From positions 1 through 57,651 of the forward strand of contig QCPL01000009.1 of assembly GCA_003212515.1 (NCBI GenBank): a DNA stretch of 57,651 nt, written 5' to 3'. This DNA is from Prochlorococcus sp. AG-436-M02 (GTDB taxonomy: Bacteria; Cyanobacteriota; Cyanobacteriia; PCC-6307; Cyanobiaceae). Made by a program: the position numbers and the translations under genes. Below the pieces are notes generated by a model that did not search any database, was not told where the DNA came from, and was given only the letters and a program-made list of their open reading frames with translations. This document shows, piece after piece, positions 19,911 through 29,975 of the stretch; position 1 is the stretch's first letter, and each line of letters starts with the position of its first letter.

Positions 19911-20381
19911 ATGAAGAAAAAAAAGTTATATCCACAGACAAAGATCAAAAAAATCGGGGTTGAATATTTAAATCAATGCACAAAACTTGATGAGAATTCA
20001 CTCAATGGGATTTGGACTAAAGAACAATGGTATAAAGAATTGACCAGTTCCAAAAGAATTTCCATTGGAGCAATTCTTGATAGTGACTTGATAGGCCTTA
20101 CAAGTGCTTGGTTAACAGCTGATGAAATAAATATCACTTTTGTAGGTGTTCTTCCTTTTTATCAAAAGCAAGGGGTAGGAACCCTTATGGTTTTATCGCT
20201 ATTAGAATTTTCAAGAAAAATTGGGATCTATATAGCAACACTTGAAGTAAAAGAAAAAAATATAGCCGGAAAATTATTCTATGAGAGTCTTGATTTTCAC
20301 CAAATTGGCCTGAGGAAAAAGCTTTATAAAGATGGCAGCAATGCAGTTATATATCGGTATGTTGATAACTATGAACATTAA
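19911..20381 (+). CDS. rimI: RimI-type N-acetyltransferase
   Basis: A GNAT enzyme related to the acetyltransferase of ribosomal protein S18 N-terminal alanine. Seen: the acetyl-CoA binding loop YQKQGVGTLMV (about 83-93, Q/R-x-x-G-x-G/A), TLEVKEKNIAGKLFYESLDFHQIGLRKKLY (about 104-133) as in RimI, and a 156-residue length. The first 10 residues are very Lys-rich. It is preceded by the divergent lysA and followed by 168 bases before clpC, so it is probably monocistronic. RimI-like proteins are close to other GNATs; the substrate is inferred. Confidence 0.8.
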   Translation: MKKKKLYPQTKIKKIGVEYLNQCTKLDENSLNGIWTKEQWYKELTSSKRISIGAILDSDLIGLTSAWLTADEINITFVGVLPFYQKQGVGTLMVLSLLEFSRKIGIYIATLEVKEKNIAGKLFYESLDFHQIGLRKKLYKDGSNAVIYRYVDNYEH

Positions 20382-20549
20382 AACCATCATCTCTCCACTA
20401 GCGATTACTTCTTTTTCAGTCCTAAAATCTATATATTTCAAGATTTCTCTTGGTTTTCAGAAGATTACGGTTTATACGAAAGCTAACTAGTAACACATTC
20501 CCATCTCAATCCTGATAAATTATTAGTAAATACATCTGGCCTAGACCAA

Positions 20550-23126
20550 ATGTTCGAAAGGTTTACAGAAAAGGCCATCAAAGTGATCATGCTGGCCCAA
20601 GAGGAGGCTAGGCGCCTTGGTCATAATTTTGTTGGGACTGAGCAAATCCTTCTAGGCTTAATTGGTGAAGGTACTGGAGTTGCAGCGAAAGTTCTAAAGT
20701 CAATGGGGGTAAATCTAAAAGATTCAAGAGTAGAAGTTGAAAAAATAATTGGTAGAGGTTCTGGATTTGTTGCTGTAGAGATACCTTTTACTCCACGAGC
20801 AAAGAGGGTTTTAGAACTTTCTCTTGAGGAAGCAAGACAACTCGGTCACAATTACATAGGTACTGAGCATCTTTTACTAGGACTTATTAGAGAAGGCGAA
20901 GGGGTAGCAGCAAGAGTTATGGAGAACCTAGGAGTTGATTTAACAAAAGTCAGGACGCAAGTAATAAGAATGCTTGGAGAAACAGCAGAAGTGGCCGCCG
21001 GGGGAGGCTCTGGGGGTTCTGGTAAGAGCTCAGCCAAGACAACCACACTTGACGAGTTCGGAACAAATCTTACGAAATTAGCCAAAGAATCAAAGCTTGA
21101 TCCAGTCGTTGGGCGTCATGAAGAAATAGACAGAGTCATACAAATCCTTGGAAGAAGAACAAAAAACAATCCTGTGCTTATAGGAGAGCCTGGAGTTGGA
21201 AAAACTGCTATTGCTGAAGGACTAGCGCAACGCATTCAGCAAGGAGATATACCTGATATTTTAGAAGAAAAAAGAGTCCTAACATTAGACATAGGATTGC
21301 TAGTGGCAGGAACAAAATACAGAGGTGAATTTGAAGAAAGACTAAAAAAAATAATGGAAGAAATAAAATCAGCTGGCAATGTAATTCTAGTAATAGATGA
21401 AGTACACACTCTTATTGGTGCAGGAGCCGCTGAGGGTGCAATAGATGCTGCAAATATCCTTAAACCAGCATTAGCCAGAGGGGAGCTTCAATGTATTGGT
21501 GCGACAACATTAGATGAATATCGCAAACATATAGAAAGAGATGCAGCATTAGAAAGGCGTTTTCAACCAGTTATGATTGGCGAACCAAGTATTGAAGACA
21601 CGATAGAAATTCTTAAAGGTTTAAGAGAAAGGTATGAGCAGCATCACAGATTAAAAATTACAGATGAAGCACTTAACGCGGCCGCAAATCTTGGAGATAG
21701 ATATATATCAGATAGATTCCTACCAGACAAAGCAATAGATTTAATTGATGAAGCTGGAAGCAGAGTAAGACTTTTAAACTCTAAGCTTCCTCCAGAAGCA
21801 AAGCAAGTTGATAAAGAATTAAGAAAAGTACAAAAAGAAAAAGAAGAAGCAGTGAGAGAGCAAAATTTCACTCAAGCTGGGGAGCTTAGGGAAAAAGAAG
21901 TCGATCTAAGAAATCAAATTAGATCAATCTTAGATAATACAAAGCAAGATACTCCAAAAACAAATGTCAATAGCTCAGATGAAGATCTAGCTCAAGCTAC
22001 TGAATCAAAGGATTCGGACAAATCTTCTATTGAAGATAATTCTCAGAATCTTCCATTAGTAAATGAAGAGGATATTGCACATATTGTTGCTTCCTGGACA
22101 GGCGTCCCCGTTCAAAAGCTAACTGAAAGTGAGTCCGTCAAGCTTTTAAATATGGAAGAGACATTACATCAAAGACTTATTGGACAAGATGAAGCTGTTA
22201 AAGCAGTATCTAAAGCGATTAGAAGAGCAAGGGTTGGACTTAAAAACCCTAATAGGCCAATAGCTAGCTTTATTTTCTCAGGACCAACTGGCGTTGGTAA
22301 AACAGAACTAACAAAAGCATTAGCTGCTTATTTCTTTGGTAGTGAAGAAGCCATGATTCGTCTTGACATGTCAGAGTTTATGGAAAGGCATACAGTAAGT
22401 AAGTTAATAGGATCGCCTCCTGGATATGTAGGTTTTAACGAAGGTGGTCAGCTAACAGAAGCCGTTAGGAGGAGACCCTATACGGTTGTTCTATTTGATG
22501 AGATCGAGAAAGCACATCCTGACGTTTTTAACCTATTACTCCAACTACTAGAAGAAGGTCGTTTAACTGATTCAAAAGGTAGAACTGTAGATTTCAAGAA
22601 TACTTTGATTATTATGACTTCTAATATTGGATCAAAAGTTATAGAAAAAGGTGGCGGTGGATTAGGTTTTGAATTAGCCGGTGAAACTCCAGAAGATAGT
22701 CAATATAACAGAATAAAATCACTTGTAAATGAAGAACTTAAGCAATACTTTAGACCAGAATTTTTAAATAGATTAGATGAAATAATAGTCTTTAGGCAAT
22801 TAACACGAGAAGAAGTAAAAGATATAGCAGAGATAATGTTAAAAGAAGTATTTATTAGAATAAAAGATAAAGGTATAACTTTGTCTGTATCTAATTCATT
22901 CAAAGAAAGACTAGTTGAAGAGGGTTACAATCCATCCTATGGGGCGAGGCCACTTCGCAGAGCTGTTATGAGATTATTAGAAGACAGTCTAGCTGAAGAG
23001 CTTTTGTCTGGAAAAATAAAAGATGGGGACCATGCAGAAGTTGATATAGATGATAATAAGAATGTAATTGTAAGGCATATTGATAAAAATACTAACAAGC
23101 CTGAGCTCGCAGCTGCTGGGATCTAA
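20550..23126 (+). CDS. clpC: ATP-dependent Clp protease ATPase subunit ClpC
   Basis: Hsp100 AAA+ unfoldase that feeds substrates to ClpP/ClpR. Seen: two N-domain repeats starting [20 protein letters not shown] and [18 protein letters not shown], first Walker A GEPGVGKT (about 212), [12 protein letters not shown], a UVR-like middle region ([12 protein letters not shown], about 450), second Walker A GPTGVGKT (about 577) and the C-terminal GARPLRRAV. At 858 residues it is slightly longer than common ClpC. The excess is a Ser/Asp/Glu-rich linker at about 462-507 between the middle region and the second AAA core. The 168-base upstream gap should hold its promoter. Confidence 0.97.
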   Translation: MFERFTEKAIKVIMLAQEEARRLGHNFVGTEQILLGLIGEGTGVAAKVLKSMGVNLKDSRVEVEKIIGRGSGFVAVEIPFTPRAKRVLELSLEEARQLGHNYIGTEHLLLGLIREGEGVAARVMENLGVDLTKVRTQVIRMLGETAEVAAGGGSGGSGKSSAKTTTLDEFGTNLTKLAKESKLDPVVGRHEEIDRVIQILGRRTKNNPVLIGEPGVGKTAIAEGLAQRIQQGDIPDILEEKRVLTLDIGLLVAGTKYRGEFEERLKKIMEEIKSAGNVILVIDEVHTLIGAGAAEGAIDAANILKPALARGELQCIGATTLDEYRKHIERDAALERRFQPVMIGEPSIEDTIEILKGLRERYEQHHRLKITDEALNAAANLGDRYISDRFLPDKAIDLIDEAGSRVRLLNSKLPPEAKQVDKELRKVQKEKEEAVREQNFTQAGELREKEVDLRNQIRSILDNTKQDTPKTNVNSSDEDLAQATESKDSDKSSIEDNSQNLPLVNEEDIAHIVASWTGVPVQKLTESESVKLLNMEETLHQRLIGQDEAVKAVSKAIRRARVGLKNPNRPIASFIFSGPTGVGKTELTKALAAYFFGSEEAMIRLDMSEFMERHTVSKLIGSPPGYVGFNEGGQLTEAVRRRPYTVVLFDEIEKAHPDVFNLLLQLLEEGRLTDSKGRTVDFKNTLIIMTSNIGSKVIEKGGGGLGFELAGETPEDSQYNRIKSLVNEELKQYFRPEFLNRLDEIIVFRQLTREEVKDIAEIMLKEVFIRIKDKGITLSVSNSFKERLVEEGYNPSYGARPLRRAVMRLLEDSLAEELLSGKIKDGDHAEVDIDDNKNVIVRHIDKNTNKPELAAAGI

Positions 23127-23168
23127 TCTTCAGAATAAATAATCAAAAGACTACTATCCCAATTAGAT

Positions 23169-24305
23169 ATGCAAACTAATAACCATTTGCATAGAATTGC
23201 ACCAGAAAAAGTTATTAGAGGTGAAAAAGCTTGGTTAGAAGCAAAAACTTTAATACCATCTATTTGCCAAAAACCTCTCTTACTTGGTAGAAGTAAATGC
23301 ACAAAAGAAATAAGAAATATATTATCTAGTGAATTAAATTTAATAGGGTTAAATGTTATACAAGAAGAATTAGAGTATGACTGCTGTGAAATTGATTTAA
23401 AGCGTATATATTCAATTGCTAAGTATTCTTCATGTGATGCAATTATTGCTTGTGGAGGAGGAAAAGTTCTAGATTCAGGAAAACTTATTGCTAATAGATT
23501 GAACTTGCCTTCAATAACAATTCCTCTTAGTGCCTCAACATGCGCTGGCTGGACAGCACTTGCAAACATCTATTCTACAAAAGGTGCTTTTATAAAAGAT
23601 GAAGTCTTAGACAAATGTCCAAGGTTATTAGTTTTTGACTATAATTTTGTTAGGGAAGCACCTAAAAGAACTTTGGCAAGTGGAATTGCGGATGCACTTG
23701 CAAAATGGTACGAAGCTTCAATAAGTAGCATTAAATCTAATGATGCCCTTGTTCAACAAGCTGTGCAAATGGCCAGGATTTTAAGAGATCAATTATTAAT
23801 TGATAGCAAGGAAGCATTAAAAAATCCAGATAGTCTTGCTTGGATAAAGGTTGCTGAAGGATGCTCTTTAACAGCTGGACTAATTGGTGGTATTGGAGGA
23901 GACAAATGTCGTACAGCTGGAGCTCATGCAGTCCACAATGGTCTAACTCAATTAAATTTTAAAGAGAAATCACTACATGGAGAACTTGTTGGATTCGGGA
24001 TACTTGTTCAACTTACCATTGAGGAGCTTTTAACAAAGAACCAATTAGCCCTTCAAGCAAGAAAACAATTAATCCAATTACTTTTAGATTTAGATCTTCC
24101 AACAAACATTCAATCATTAGGTCTAAGCTCTACCAAGAAACAAGATTTAGAGAAAGCCTGTATATTTGCTTGCAAAATAGATTCTGAAATACATAATCTT
24201 CCTTTTAGAGTTAACAAGAATATATTAATGAAAGCATTACTTGATTCTAATAAGTTAGACCTAATTTTAAATAAACAAAGAAATCTTATACAAGACAAAG
24301 GTTAA
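23169..24305 (+). CDS. Iron-containing alcohol / glycerol dehydrogenase family protein
   Basis: A metal- and NAD(P)-dependent polyol or alcohol dehydrogenase. Seen: the nucleotide-binding GGGKVLDSGK (about 97-106), PLSASTCAGWTAL (about 119-131), metal ligand regions GIADALAKWYE (about 175-185) and TAGAHAVHNGLT (about 250-261). At 378 residues it fits the glycerol dehydrogenase group rather than the longer alcohol dehydrogenases. The true substrate is unknown; related glycerol-1-phosphate dehydrogenases share the fold. It starts 42 bases after clpC and 12 bases before a hydrolase gene, forming a three-gene run. Confidence 0.85.
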   Translation: MQTNNHLHRIAPEKVIRGEKAWLEAKTLIPSICQKPLLLGRSKCTKEIRNILSSELNLIGLNVIQEELEYDCCEIDLKRIYSIAKYSSCDAIIACGGGKVLDSGKLIANRLNLPSITIPLSASTCAGWTALANIYSTKGAFIKDEVLDKCPRLLVFDYNFVREAPKRTLASGIADALAKWYEASISSIKSNDALVQQAVQMARILRDQLLIDSKEALKNPDSLAWIKVAEGCSLTAGLIGGIGGDKCRTAGAHAVHNGLTQLNFKEKSLHGELVGFGILVQLTIEELLTKNQLALQARKQLIQLLLDLDLPTNIQSLGLSSTKKQDLEKACIFACKIDSEIHNLPFRVNKNILMKALLDSNKLDLILNKQRNLIQDKG

Positions 24306-24317
24306 TCATTTTTATTA

Positions 24318-25202
24318 ATGGAGAAACCTTCAAATACACCTTTAGAGGAATTAAATAAGGTAAAAGGTACTTTAATTGATCCAATGGCTGTTAATTTAGC
24401 AGAGTCAATAGTCTGGTTAAATTTAAAAGAAATATCTACTAATTCGACTGAATTATATCCTGTTTCAATAATAGGCAAAGGAAGTCCAATATTGCTGCTG
24501 CATGGTTTTGATAGTTGTTTTATGGAATATCGGAGATTGGTTCCTTACTTAGAAAAAAAATTCAAGCTAATTATTCCAGACATGTATGGATTTGGTTTTT
24601 GTCCTAGGCCTAAAGATGGCAATTTTGGTGCAACTTCAATTGTCAAGCATTTAGAACAAGTCATCGAGGCATTAAAAATAACCTCGAGCATAGGGCTTGT
24701 AGGAGCTTCAATGGGAGGTGGCATAGCAATGAAATTAGCAAGATCTCCTCATGCAAAAATAAATAAAGTTTTACTTCTCTCTCCAGCAGGAGTAACTGGA
24801 AAGGAAACACCTATTCCTCCTCCATTAGATGCGTTAGGGGTTTGTTTTTTAAAGCAACGTTTTGTAAGAGAAGATCTATGTAGAAAAGCCTTTTCAAATC
24901 CCAATGATGCAGGATTAGCTGAAAAGCAAATTGCTTCTATTCACTTAAATGTTCCTGGATGGAGAAGTTCATTGGCAGCGTTCGCAAGAGGCGGAGGTAT
25001 CGCAAATTGTGGTCTTCCAATACCACCTCAACCTATAAATATTTTATGGGGCGCAAACGATAAAATTTTAAATGATAAGTTAAAAAAAGACTGCATGGAT
25101 CTTTTGTGCTGTCCAAGCAAAGAGATTGATGATTGTGGGCACCTTCCTCATATAGACAAACCCCAGATTGTTTCTGATTACTGCAGTAAATTCTTTAATT
25201 AA
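24318..25202 (+). CDS. Alpha/beta-hydrolase fold protein
   Basis: A 294-residue hydrolase of unknown substrate. Seen: the oxyanion region LLHGFDSCFMEYRRL (about 55-69), PDMYGFGFCPRP, the nucleophile elbow GASMGGG with Ser near 133, the acid in LWGANDKI (about 245), and the histidine in CGHLPHIDKP (about 275-284), so the Ser-Asp-His triad is intact. The fold includes esterases, haloperoxidase-like and C-C bond hydrolases. Its last base is the first base of the following ATG region (TAATG), so translation with the DUF2993-like gene is coupled. Confidence 0.88.
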   Translation: MEKPSNTPLEELNKVKGTLIDPMAVNLAESIVWLNLKEISTNSTELYPVSIIGKGSPILLLHGFDSCFMEYRRLVPYLEKKFKLIIPDMYGFGFCPRPKDGNFGATSIVKHLEQVIEALKITSSIGLVGASMGGGIAMKLARSPHAKINKVLLLSPAGVTGKETPIPPPLDALGVCFLKQRFVREDLCRKAFSNPNDAGLAEKQIASIHLNVPGWRSSLAAFARGGGIANCGLPIPPQPINILWGANDKILNDKLKKDCMDLLCCPSKEIDDCGHLPHIDKPQIVSDYCSKFFN

Positions 25203-25846
25203 TGAATGTTTTTAGAACACAAAAAACACCTTTTGAGTCTATCTTAGAAGCTGGTCTAAACTACTGGGTAAGGAGTCAATGCAAATCAATTGGCAGCTTG
25301 AAAATAACAATAAAAGGTTTATCTCTAGGCTTTAGTAACAATCAAATATCTGATATAAATCTTATAGCTAAGAAGGTAAATTTTAAAAACCTTCATTTCG
25401 ATGAACTTGATCTAAAGGCCAAACTAATAAAAGTTAAACTAAATCTAATTAAAAAGGATAGTAATATCATTTCAATAACTGATGATTTCAATATAGAAGG
25501 ACGATTATCAATGAGTGAAGACAATATAAACCAAGTACTTAAATCGAAAAGATGGGATTCATTTGATATTTGGATTAAATCAAATTTCTTCAATGCGCAA
25601 GAGAATCTATACAGCAACATAAAAGACAATTTCCTAATTATAAAAGCATTTGATGGATATCAAAATAAAATAAATATAGAAGAAAAAATATTTTCTCTAT
25701 ATGCTATAGATGGAAAATTAGTTTTTAAAGAAACTAATTCTTGCCATGAAAAGAACTTCCCAATGGAGGAATCGATATATATAAATGATGTTTACTTCTC
25801 GAAAAATAGTATAAACTTTTCAATCATGTCAAAGGTAAAGCCCTAA
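25202..25846 (+). CDS. DUF2993 (LmeA-like) family protein, unknown function
   Basis: A 214-residue protein with the DUF2993 pattern: an amphipathic start followed by alternating hydrophobic strands (SIGSLKITIKGLSLGFSNNQ, ISDINLIAKKVNF, FDELDLKAKLIKVKLN). Family members are thought to bind phospholipid at membranes. No signal peptide is evident. The start codon overlaps the hydrolase stop, and it is convergent with cdsA, with seven bases between stops. The AT-rich codon use resembles that of its upstream neighbours. Confidence 0.65.
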   Translation: MNVFRTQKTPFESILEAGLNYWVRSQCKSIGSLKITIKGLSLGFSNNQISDINLIAKKVNFKNLHFDELDLKAKLIKVKLNLIKKDSNIISITDDFNIEGRLSMSEDNINQVLKSKRWDSFDIWIKSNFFNAQENLYSNIKDNFLIIKAFDGYQNKINIEEKIFSLYAIDGKLVFKETNSCHEKNFPMEESIYINDVYFSKNSINFSIMSKVKP

Positions 25847-25853
25847 ACAAAAA

Positions 25854-26741
25854 CTAAACAAGCAACAAGGGTATTATTAATTTTATGAGAAAATATACAA
25901 TTGCGGGTGTAAAGATATAGCTATCAATACGATCAAGAATTCCTCCATGCCCAGGCAAAACATTACCAGAATCCTTTACCCCTGCATCTCTCTTTATCAT
26001 TGACTCAATTAAGTCTCCAACTATTGCAAAAAAACCAACTAAAGCTCCAAGAATTGCTACGAAAAAAAGTCCCCACGCATCTGATTTAATAAAAACTCCT
26101 GAAAGCAAGCCAACTCCTACTGAACAAATAATTCCACAAACAGCTCCTTCGACTGTTTTAGATGGTGATACTGGAGTAAGCGGATTCTTGCCAAGAATTC
26201 TTCCAAAGTAATAAGATCCAATATCAGAGGCGACAATCATTAGACAAGAAACAAATGTAACGAAAAACCCTACAGTAAATATTGTTGGAAGATTATTAAT
26301 TAGTTTAATCGATGAAGATAAATCGATGAAAGTAAGACTTCTTAATCTGATCCAATAACTTGGCAAATATCCTAAATAAAATAATCCAAATATTGAAGTT
26401 GCAATATCAGAAATAGAACCTGTAATAGGCTGCAAAAGTAACCATCCACAAATAGCAGCACCTGAAAGTGGTACTACAGCATTTGCAAGTTCTTTTGGAA
26501 AAACACCCTGGCTATCAAAGTAAGTAGTTATTAAAAGAATTTGACACGCCAATAGAGTTGTTTTTGTTGCTGGTCTAATGCCTGCAAATTCTGTCATCCT
26601 AAAATATTCAAGAAGAGCCAAGTGAACTATTAGGCCAAGAGCGAATGTAAACCAAATGCCTCCAAAACCTACAACCAAGATTCCAAACATCCCAGCAATC
26701 AGACCACTAACAATTCTTTTGCTATAAAAACCAGACCGCAT
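25854..26741 (-). CDS. cdsA: Phosphatidate cytidylyltransferase
   Basis: CdsA makes CDP-diacylglycerol, the precursor of phosphatidylglycerol, in the membrane. Seen: eight or so hydrophobic segments and the signature near the C-terminus: SPSKTVEGAVCG (about 193-204), GDLIESMIKRDAGVKDSG (about 241-258) and LPGHGGILDRIDS (about 261-273). At 295 residues it is normal. The ATG is directly adjacent to the stop of the upstream decarboxylase gene (no spacer), so the two are cotranscribed. Confidence 0.95.
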   Translation of the reverse strand: MRSGFYSKRIVSGLIAGMFGILVVGFGGIWFTFALGLIVHLALLEYFRMTEFAGIRPATKTTLLACQILLITTYFDSQGVFPKELANAVVPLSGAAICGWLLLQPITGSISDIATSIFGLFYLGYLPSYWIRLRSLTFIDLSSSIKLINNLPTIFTVGFFVTFVSCLMIVASDIGSYYFGRILGKNPLTPVSPSKTVEGAVCGIICSVGVGLLSGVFIKSDAWGLFFVAILGALVGFFAIVGDLIESMIKRDAGVKDSGNVLPGHGGILDRIDSYIFTPAIVYFLIKLIIPLLLV

Positions 26742-28142
26742 TCAAACTACCACCTTTATTTTGGATGGGATTTGTTCTGGCCAGAAGATCCTTTGATCAA
26801 TCATCCAACTTACGAACTCGTTATTTAATTTTTCTCCAGGGAGAAGAATTGCTATTCCAGGCGGATATGGGGAAATAAAGTCAGAGGAAACCCTGCCAAC
26901 AGAATGACTTAAAGGAACAATCTCCCAATCTGCCTTAAAAGATTCCAGCAATGAAGTGTTTAGAGTTTTAATCAAAGGAGATGGAGGGCGCGTAAAAGGG
27001 GGGAATGAATTCCTTTCAATATTGGAAGAAACGATTTTATCCCAAGTTAATTTCAAAAGGCTGCGCAAACCTCTATGTCTTGCAAACCCTAGGCAGAAAG
27101 TTAATGTTCCAGGCTCTGGTAGCTCTGCGATTATCCTCCTATTAATTAACCAATCATCTGCATTTATACCATTTATACCAACTGAAGATGTATGCAAAAC
27201 GAGCTTTAAAGGGTCTTGGGTCTCTAGCAAAGGAACACCTTCCTTCCTAAGCTGAAATACCAGTTCTCTAGCCGTTTCTATACTATTTCTTAAATTTCTC
27301 CTGCCACTGATGCTAAATAGTTCATATAACGCAGATTCACAAGAAGCCATTAACAAAGCACTAGGGCTTGATGTTTGTAATAGTGCAATTGACCTTTCAA
27401 CAATAATAGGATCTAAAATATCGCCTTGTAACCATAAGGCAGCTGTTTGGCCAAGACCTAATGCTGATTTATGCAAAGAATGTACAACTAAATCTGCTCC
27501 TGCATTCAATGCCGATTTAGGCAAATTCAAGTCAGCTAAAGGGGAAGAAAAATATGTACCATGAGCCTCATCTACTAAGACTGGCATTTTAAATTTATGA
27601 ATTTCTTTTATAAGTGGCTCAAGATCTTCTGAATAACCTTGATAAGTTGGGTTGGTTAAAACGACGGCTGAGAAAGAGATATTTTCATTTTTAAGCTTCT
27701 CAAGAACTTTTTGAAACCAAGCAAAAGATGGTGGGCAAAAATGCCCTCGGTCCTCTAAAAAAGGAAGATCAAAAAGTAATGGCGTTATATCGCCCAATAT
27801 GCAAGCCTGAAGAACACTTCGATGGACATTGCAAGGCATTAAAATTGCCTGCTTGGGTTTAGCAATCGCCAATACAGCAGATTGCAAAAGCCCTGTGGCT
27901 CCATTTACGCCATACCAACATTTCTTTGCTCCAAATACCTCGGCAAACTCAGTTTGACTCTTCATTATTGCTCCACCATTGCAGGTAGGACCTCCAACTT
28001 CAGGTAAATCTGGCAAATCCCATACTCCAGGTTTATTTCTCAGTAACCTTCTTGTCTCCATCGTCAAGGCATTTCCTCTACCATGTGCAGGCAAAAATAA
28101 ATTTTTCCCTCTTCTGAGAGATAGCAGCTGAGGAAGCCTCAT
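26742..28142 (-). CDS. Orn/Lys/Arg decarboxylase family PLP enzyme (short form)
   Basis: A fold-type I PLP-dependent basic amino-acid decarboxylase family member. Seen: NGATGLLQSAVLA (about 80), VLTNPTYQGYSEDL (about 160), VDEAHGTYF (about 190) with the cofactor Asp, and the PLP lysine in VHSLHKSALGLGQT (about 218). At 466 residues it lacks the N-terminal wing domain of the long inducible enzymes and matches the compact Gram-positive/cyanobacterial form (SpeA/Cad-like). Whether it acts on lysine, arginine or ornithine cannot be decided. It abuts cdsA and is divergent from the ABC1 kinase gene. Confidence 0.88.
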   Translation of the reverse strand: MRLPQLLSLRRGKNLFLPAHGRGNALTMETRRLLRNKPGVWDLPDLPEVGGPTCNGGAIMKSQTEFAEVFGAKKCWYGVNGATGLLQSAVLAIAKPKQAILMPCNVHRSVLQACILGDITPLLFDLPFLEDRGHFCPPSFAWFQKVLEKLKNENISFSAVVLTNPTYQGYSEDLEPLIKEIHKFKMPVLVDEAHGTYFSSPLADLNLPKSALNAGADLVVHSLHKSALGLGQTAALWLQGDILDPIIVERSIALLQTSSPSALLMASCESALYELFSISGRRNLRNSIETARELVFQLRKEGVPLLETQDPLKLVLHTSSVGINGINADDWLINRRIIAELPEPGTLTFCLGFARHRGLRSLLKLTWDKIVSSNIERNSFPPFTRPPSPLIKTLNTSLLESFKADWEIVPLSHSVGRVSSDFISPYPPGIAILLPGEKLNNEFVSWMIDQRIFWPEQIPSKIKVVV

Positions 28143-28234
28143 GAAATCACCAAGGATTTTGCAAAAAAGTTCTTATTCTTCTTTCCATTAAAAAATTGAA
28201 GACATCTCATAAAACTCAAAAAAATATTGAAACT

Positions 28235-29845
28235 ATGCTTTATAAGCCTAGGCGGGATTTGATTTGGCTCATCCTAAGACCATGGATATTGATTCCAAGA
28301 TTAATTTATTTAATTACTACAACAATAATCTTAATAACTAGGTTTCTACTTCAAGGTAAAAGTAAGGATAAAGAAATTCAAAAACAATTAGGCGTATATT
28401 TACTCAATACCATTGGTAATCTTGGCCCTTGTTTTATTAAACTTGGGCAAGCACTTTCTACAAGACCAGATTTAGTAAAGCAAGAATGGTTAGAAGAGTT
28501 AACTAAGCTGCAGGATAGTTTACCTCCTTTTGATCACAACCTAGCCTTGAAGATATTTGAAGAAGAAATCGGTCAACCTACAGCAAGAATATTTGAATAC
28601 TTTCCAGATGAGCCAATTGCATCAGCAAGTCTTGGTCAAGTTTATAAAGCAAGAATAAATTCCAATTATTGGGTGGCTGTAAAAATACAAAGGCCTAATT
28701 TAAAGCATATTATTCGTAGAGATTTAGTTTTTATAAGAGCTTTATGCAGGATACTAGGTCCATTTTTGCCTTTAAACCTAGGATTTGGATTAGATGAAAT
28801 AATAGATGAATTTGGTGAAAGCTTATTTAATGAAATCGACTACGAGAAGGAAGCTGATAATGCAGAAAAATTTTCAACTTTATTCAAAAATAATGGGACT
28901 ATTGTCGTACCTAGAGTAGAAAGGTTCATTTCTTCTAGAAAGGTTATTACAACAAGTTGGATTGAAGGTACAAAACTAAAAGACAGAAGCTCTCTTATAG
29001 AAAATGGTCTGGATCCTACTTCAATAATTAGAACTGCTGTAATTAGCGGACTTCAACAACTTCTTGAGTTCGGCTACTTTCATGCAGATCCACATCCAGG
29101 TAATTTATTTGCGCTAAAAGGCCGAACAGGAGATCAAGGGCATATTGGTTATGTAGACTTTGGTATGATGGATTCAATTAGTGATAAAGATCGAACAACA
29201 CTTACTGGTGCAATTGTTCATCTAATTAATAAGGACTTTAATTTACTAGCGCAAGATTTCCAAAAATTAGGTTTTCTTTCCAATAAGCAAGATTTAAATA
29301 ATATCTCACCAATACTAGAAGAAGTTCTTGGAGGAGTAATTAACAAAGATGTAAACTCTCTAAATTTCAAAACAGTAACAGATAAGTTCTCAAACTTAAT
29401 GTTTGACTATCCTTTTAGGGTGCCTGCTAGATTTGCTTTAATAATACGAGCAGTTGTTAGCCAGGAAGGTCTCGCTCTTAGACTAGACCCAAAGTTTAAA
29501 ATAATTAGATTTGCCTATCCCTATGTAGCCAAAAGACTTCTAACTGAAGAGAATGAGGAACTAATAGAAATACTCTCAGATATAATTTTCGATGAAATGA
29601 ATTCAATTCGACTTGATCGGCTTGAAGGCCTACTTCAAGTAGTTTCAGATACCTCAACAAAACCTGGTAGAGAACTAATTCCAGTAGCTACTAATGGAAT
29701 AAGATTATTAATAAGTAAAAAGGGATCAGAAGTAAGAAAGAAATTACTTTTATCTCTAATAAAAAATGATGAATTTGATCTTAAGGAAATGCAAGGACTT
29801 ATTAAAATAATAACCAAGAACTTCTCACCAATTAATTTAAATTAA
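28235..29845 (+). CDS. ABC1/AarF-UbiB family atypical kinase
   Basis: An atypical protein-kinase-like ATPase linked in cyanobacteria and plastids to quinone/prenyl-lipid metabolism. Seen: the KxGQ motif IKLGQALSTRPDL, the Ala-rich nucleotide loop ASLGQVYKA, VAVKIQRP, the catalytic loop FHADPHPGNLF and metal site VDFGMM. I choose ATG 28235; a TTG at 28196 would add 13 residues. The product is about 536 residues. It is divergent from the decarboxylase gene. The substrate is unknown. Confidence 0.92.
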   Translation: MLYKPRRDLIWLILRPWILIPRLIYLITTTIILITRFLLQGKSKDKEIQKQLGVYLLNTIGNLGPCFIKLGQALSTRPDLVKQEWLEELTKLQDSLPPFDHNLALKIFEEEIGQPTARIFEYFPDEPIASASLGQVYKARINSNYWVAVKIQRPNLKHIIRRDLVFIRALCRILGPFLPLNLGFGLDEIIDEFGESLFNEIDYEKEADNAEKFSTLFKNNGTIVVPRVERFISSRKVITTSWIEGTKLKDRSSLIENGLDPTSIIRTAVISGLQQLLEFGYFHADPHPGNLFALKGRTGDQGHIGYVDFGMMDSISDKDRTTLTGAIVHLINKDFNLLAQDFQKLGFLSNKQDLNNISPILEEVLGGVINKDVNSLNFKTVTDKFSNLMFDYPFRVPARFALIIRAVVSQEGLALRLDPKFKIIRFAYPYVAKRLLTEENEELIEILSDIIFDEMNSIRLDRLEGLLQVVSDTSTKPGRELIPVATNGIRLLISKKGSEVRKKLLLSLIKNDEFDLKEMQGLIKIITKNFSPINLN

Positions 29846-29862
29846 TAAAATAATTAATAATT

Positions 29863-29973
29863 ATGTTTAAGAACCAAGAAGATCATAAATCAAAAAATTA
29901 TGATTTTAACAAGCCAAAATCATTGCTATTCAAAAATGATAATATATATAAAGAAAAAGCTAATCAATATTAA
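29863..29973 (+). CDS. Possible 36-residue small protein
   Basis: A short ORF of 36 codons with ATG at 29863 and TAA at 29971, ending two bases before the pseudouridine synthase start. The product is hydrophilic and rich in Lys and Asn, without a membrane segment or signal. The region is very AT-rich and such ORFs arise by chance, but the tight spacing is compatible with translational coupling. No family is recognised. Confidence 0.25.
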   Translation: MFKNQEDHKSKNYDFNKPKSLLFKNDNIYKEKANQY

Positions 29974-29975
29974 TA

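Noticed and set aside
23123-23569. 148-codon minus-strand ORF over the dehydrogenase start
   Set aside because: Lies antisense to a well-supported gene with conserved NAD-binding motif; no recognisable protein features.
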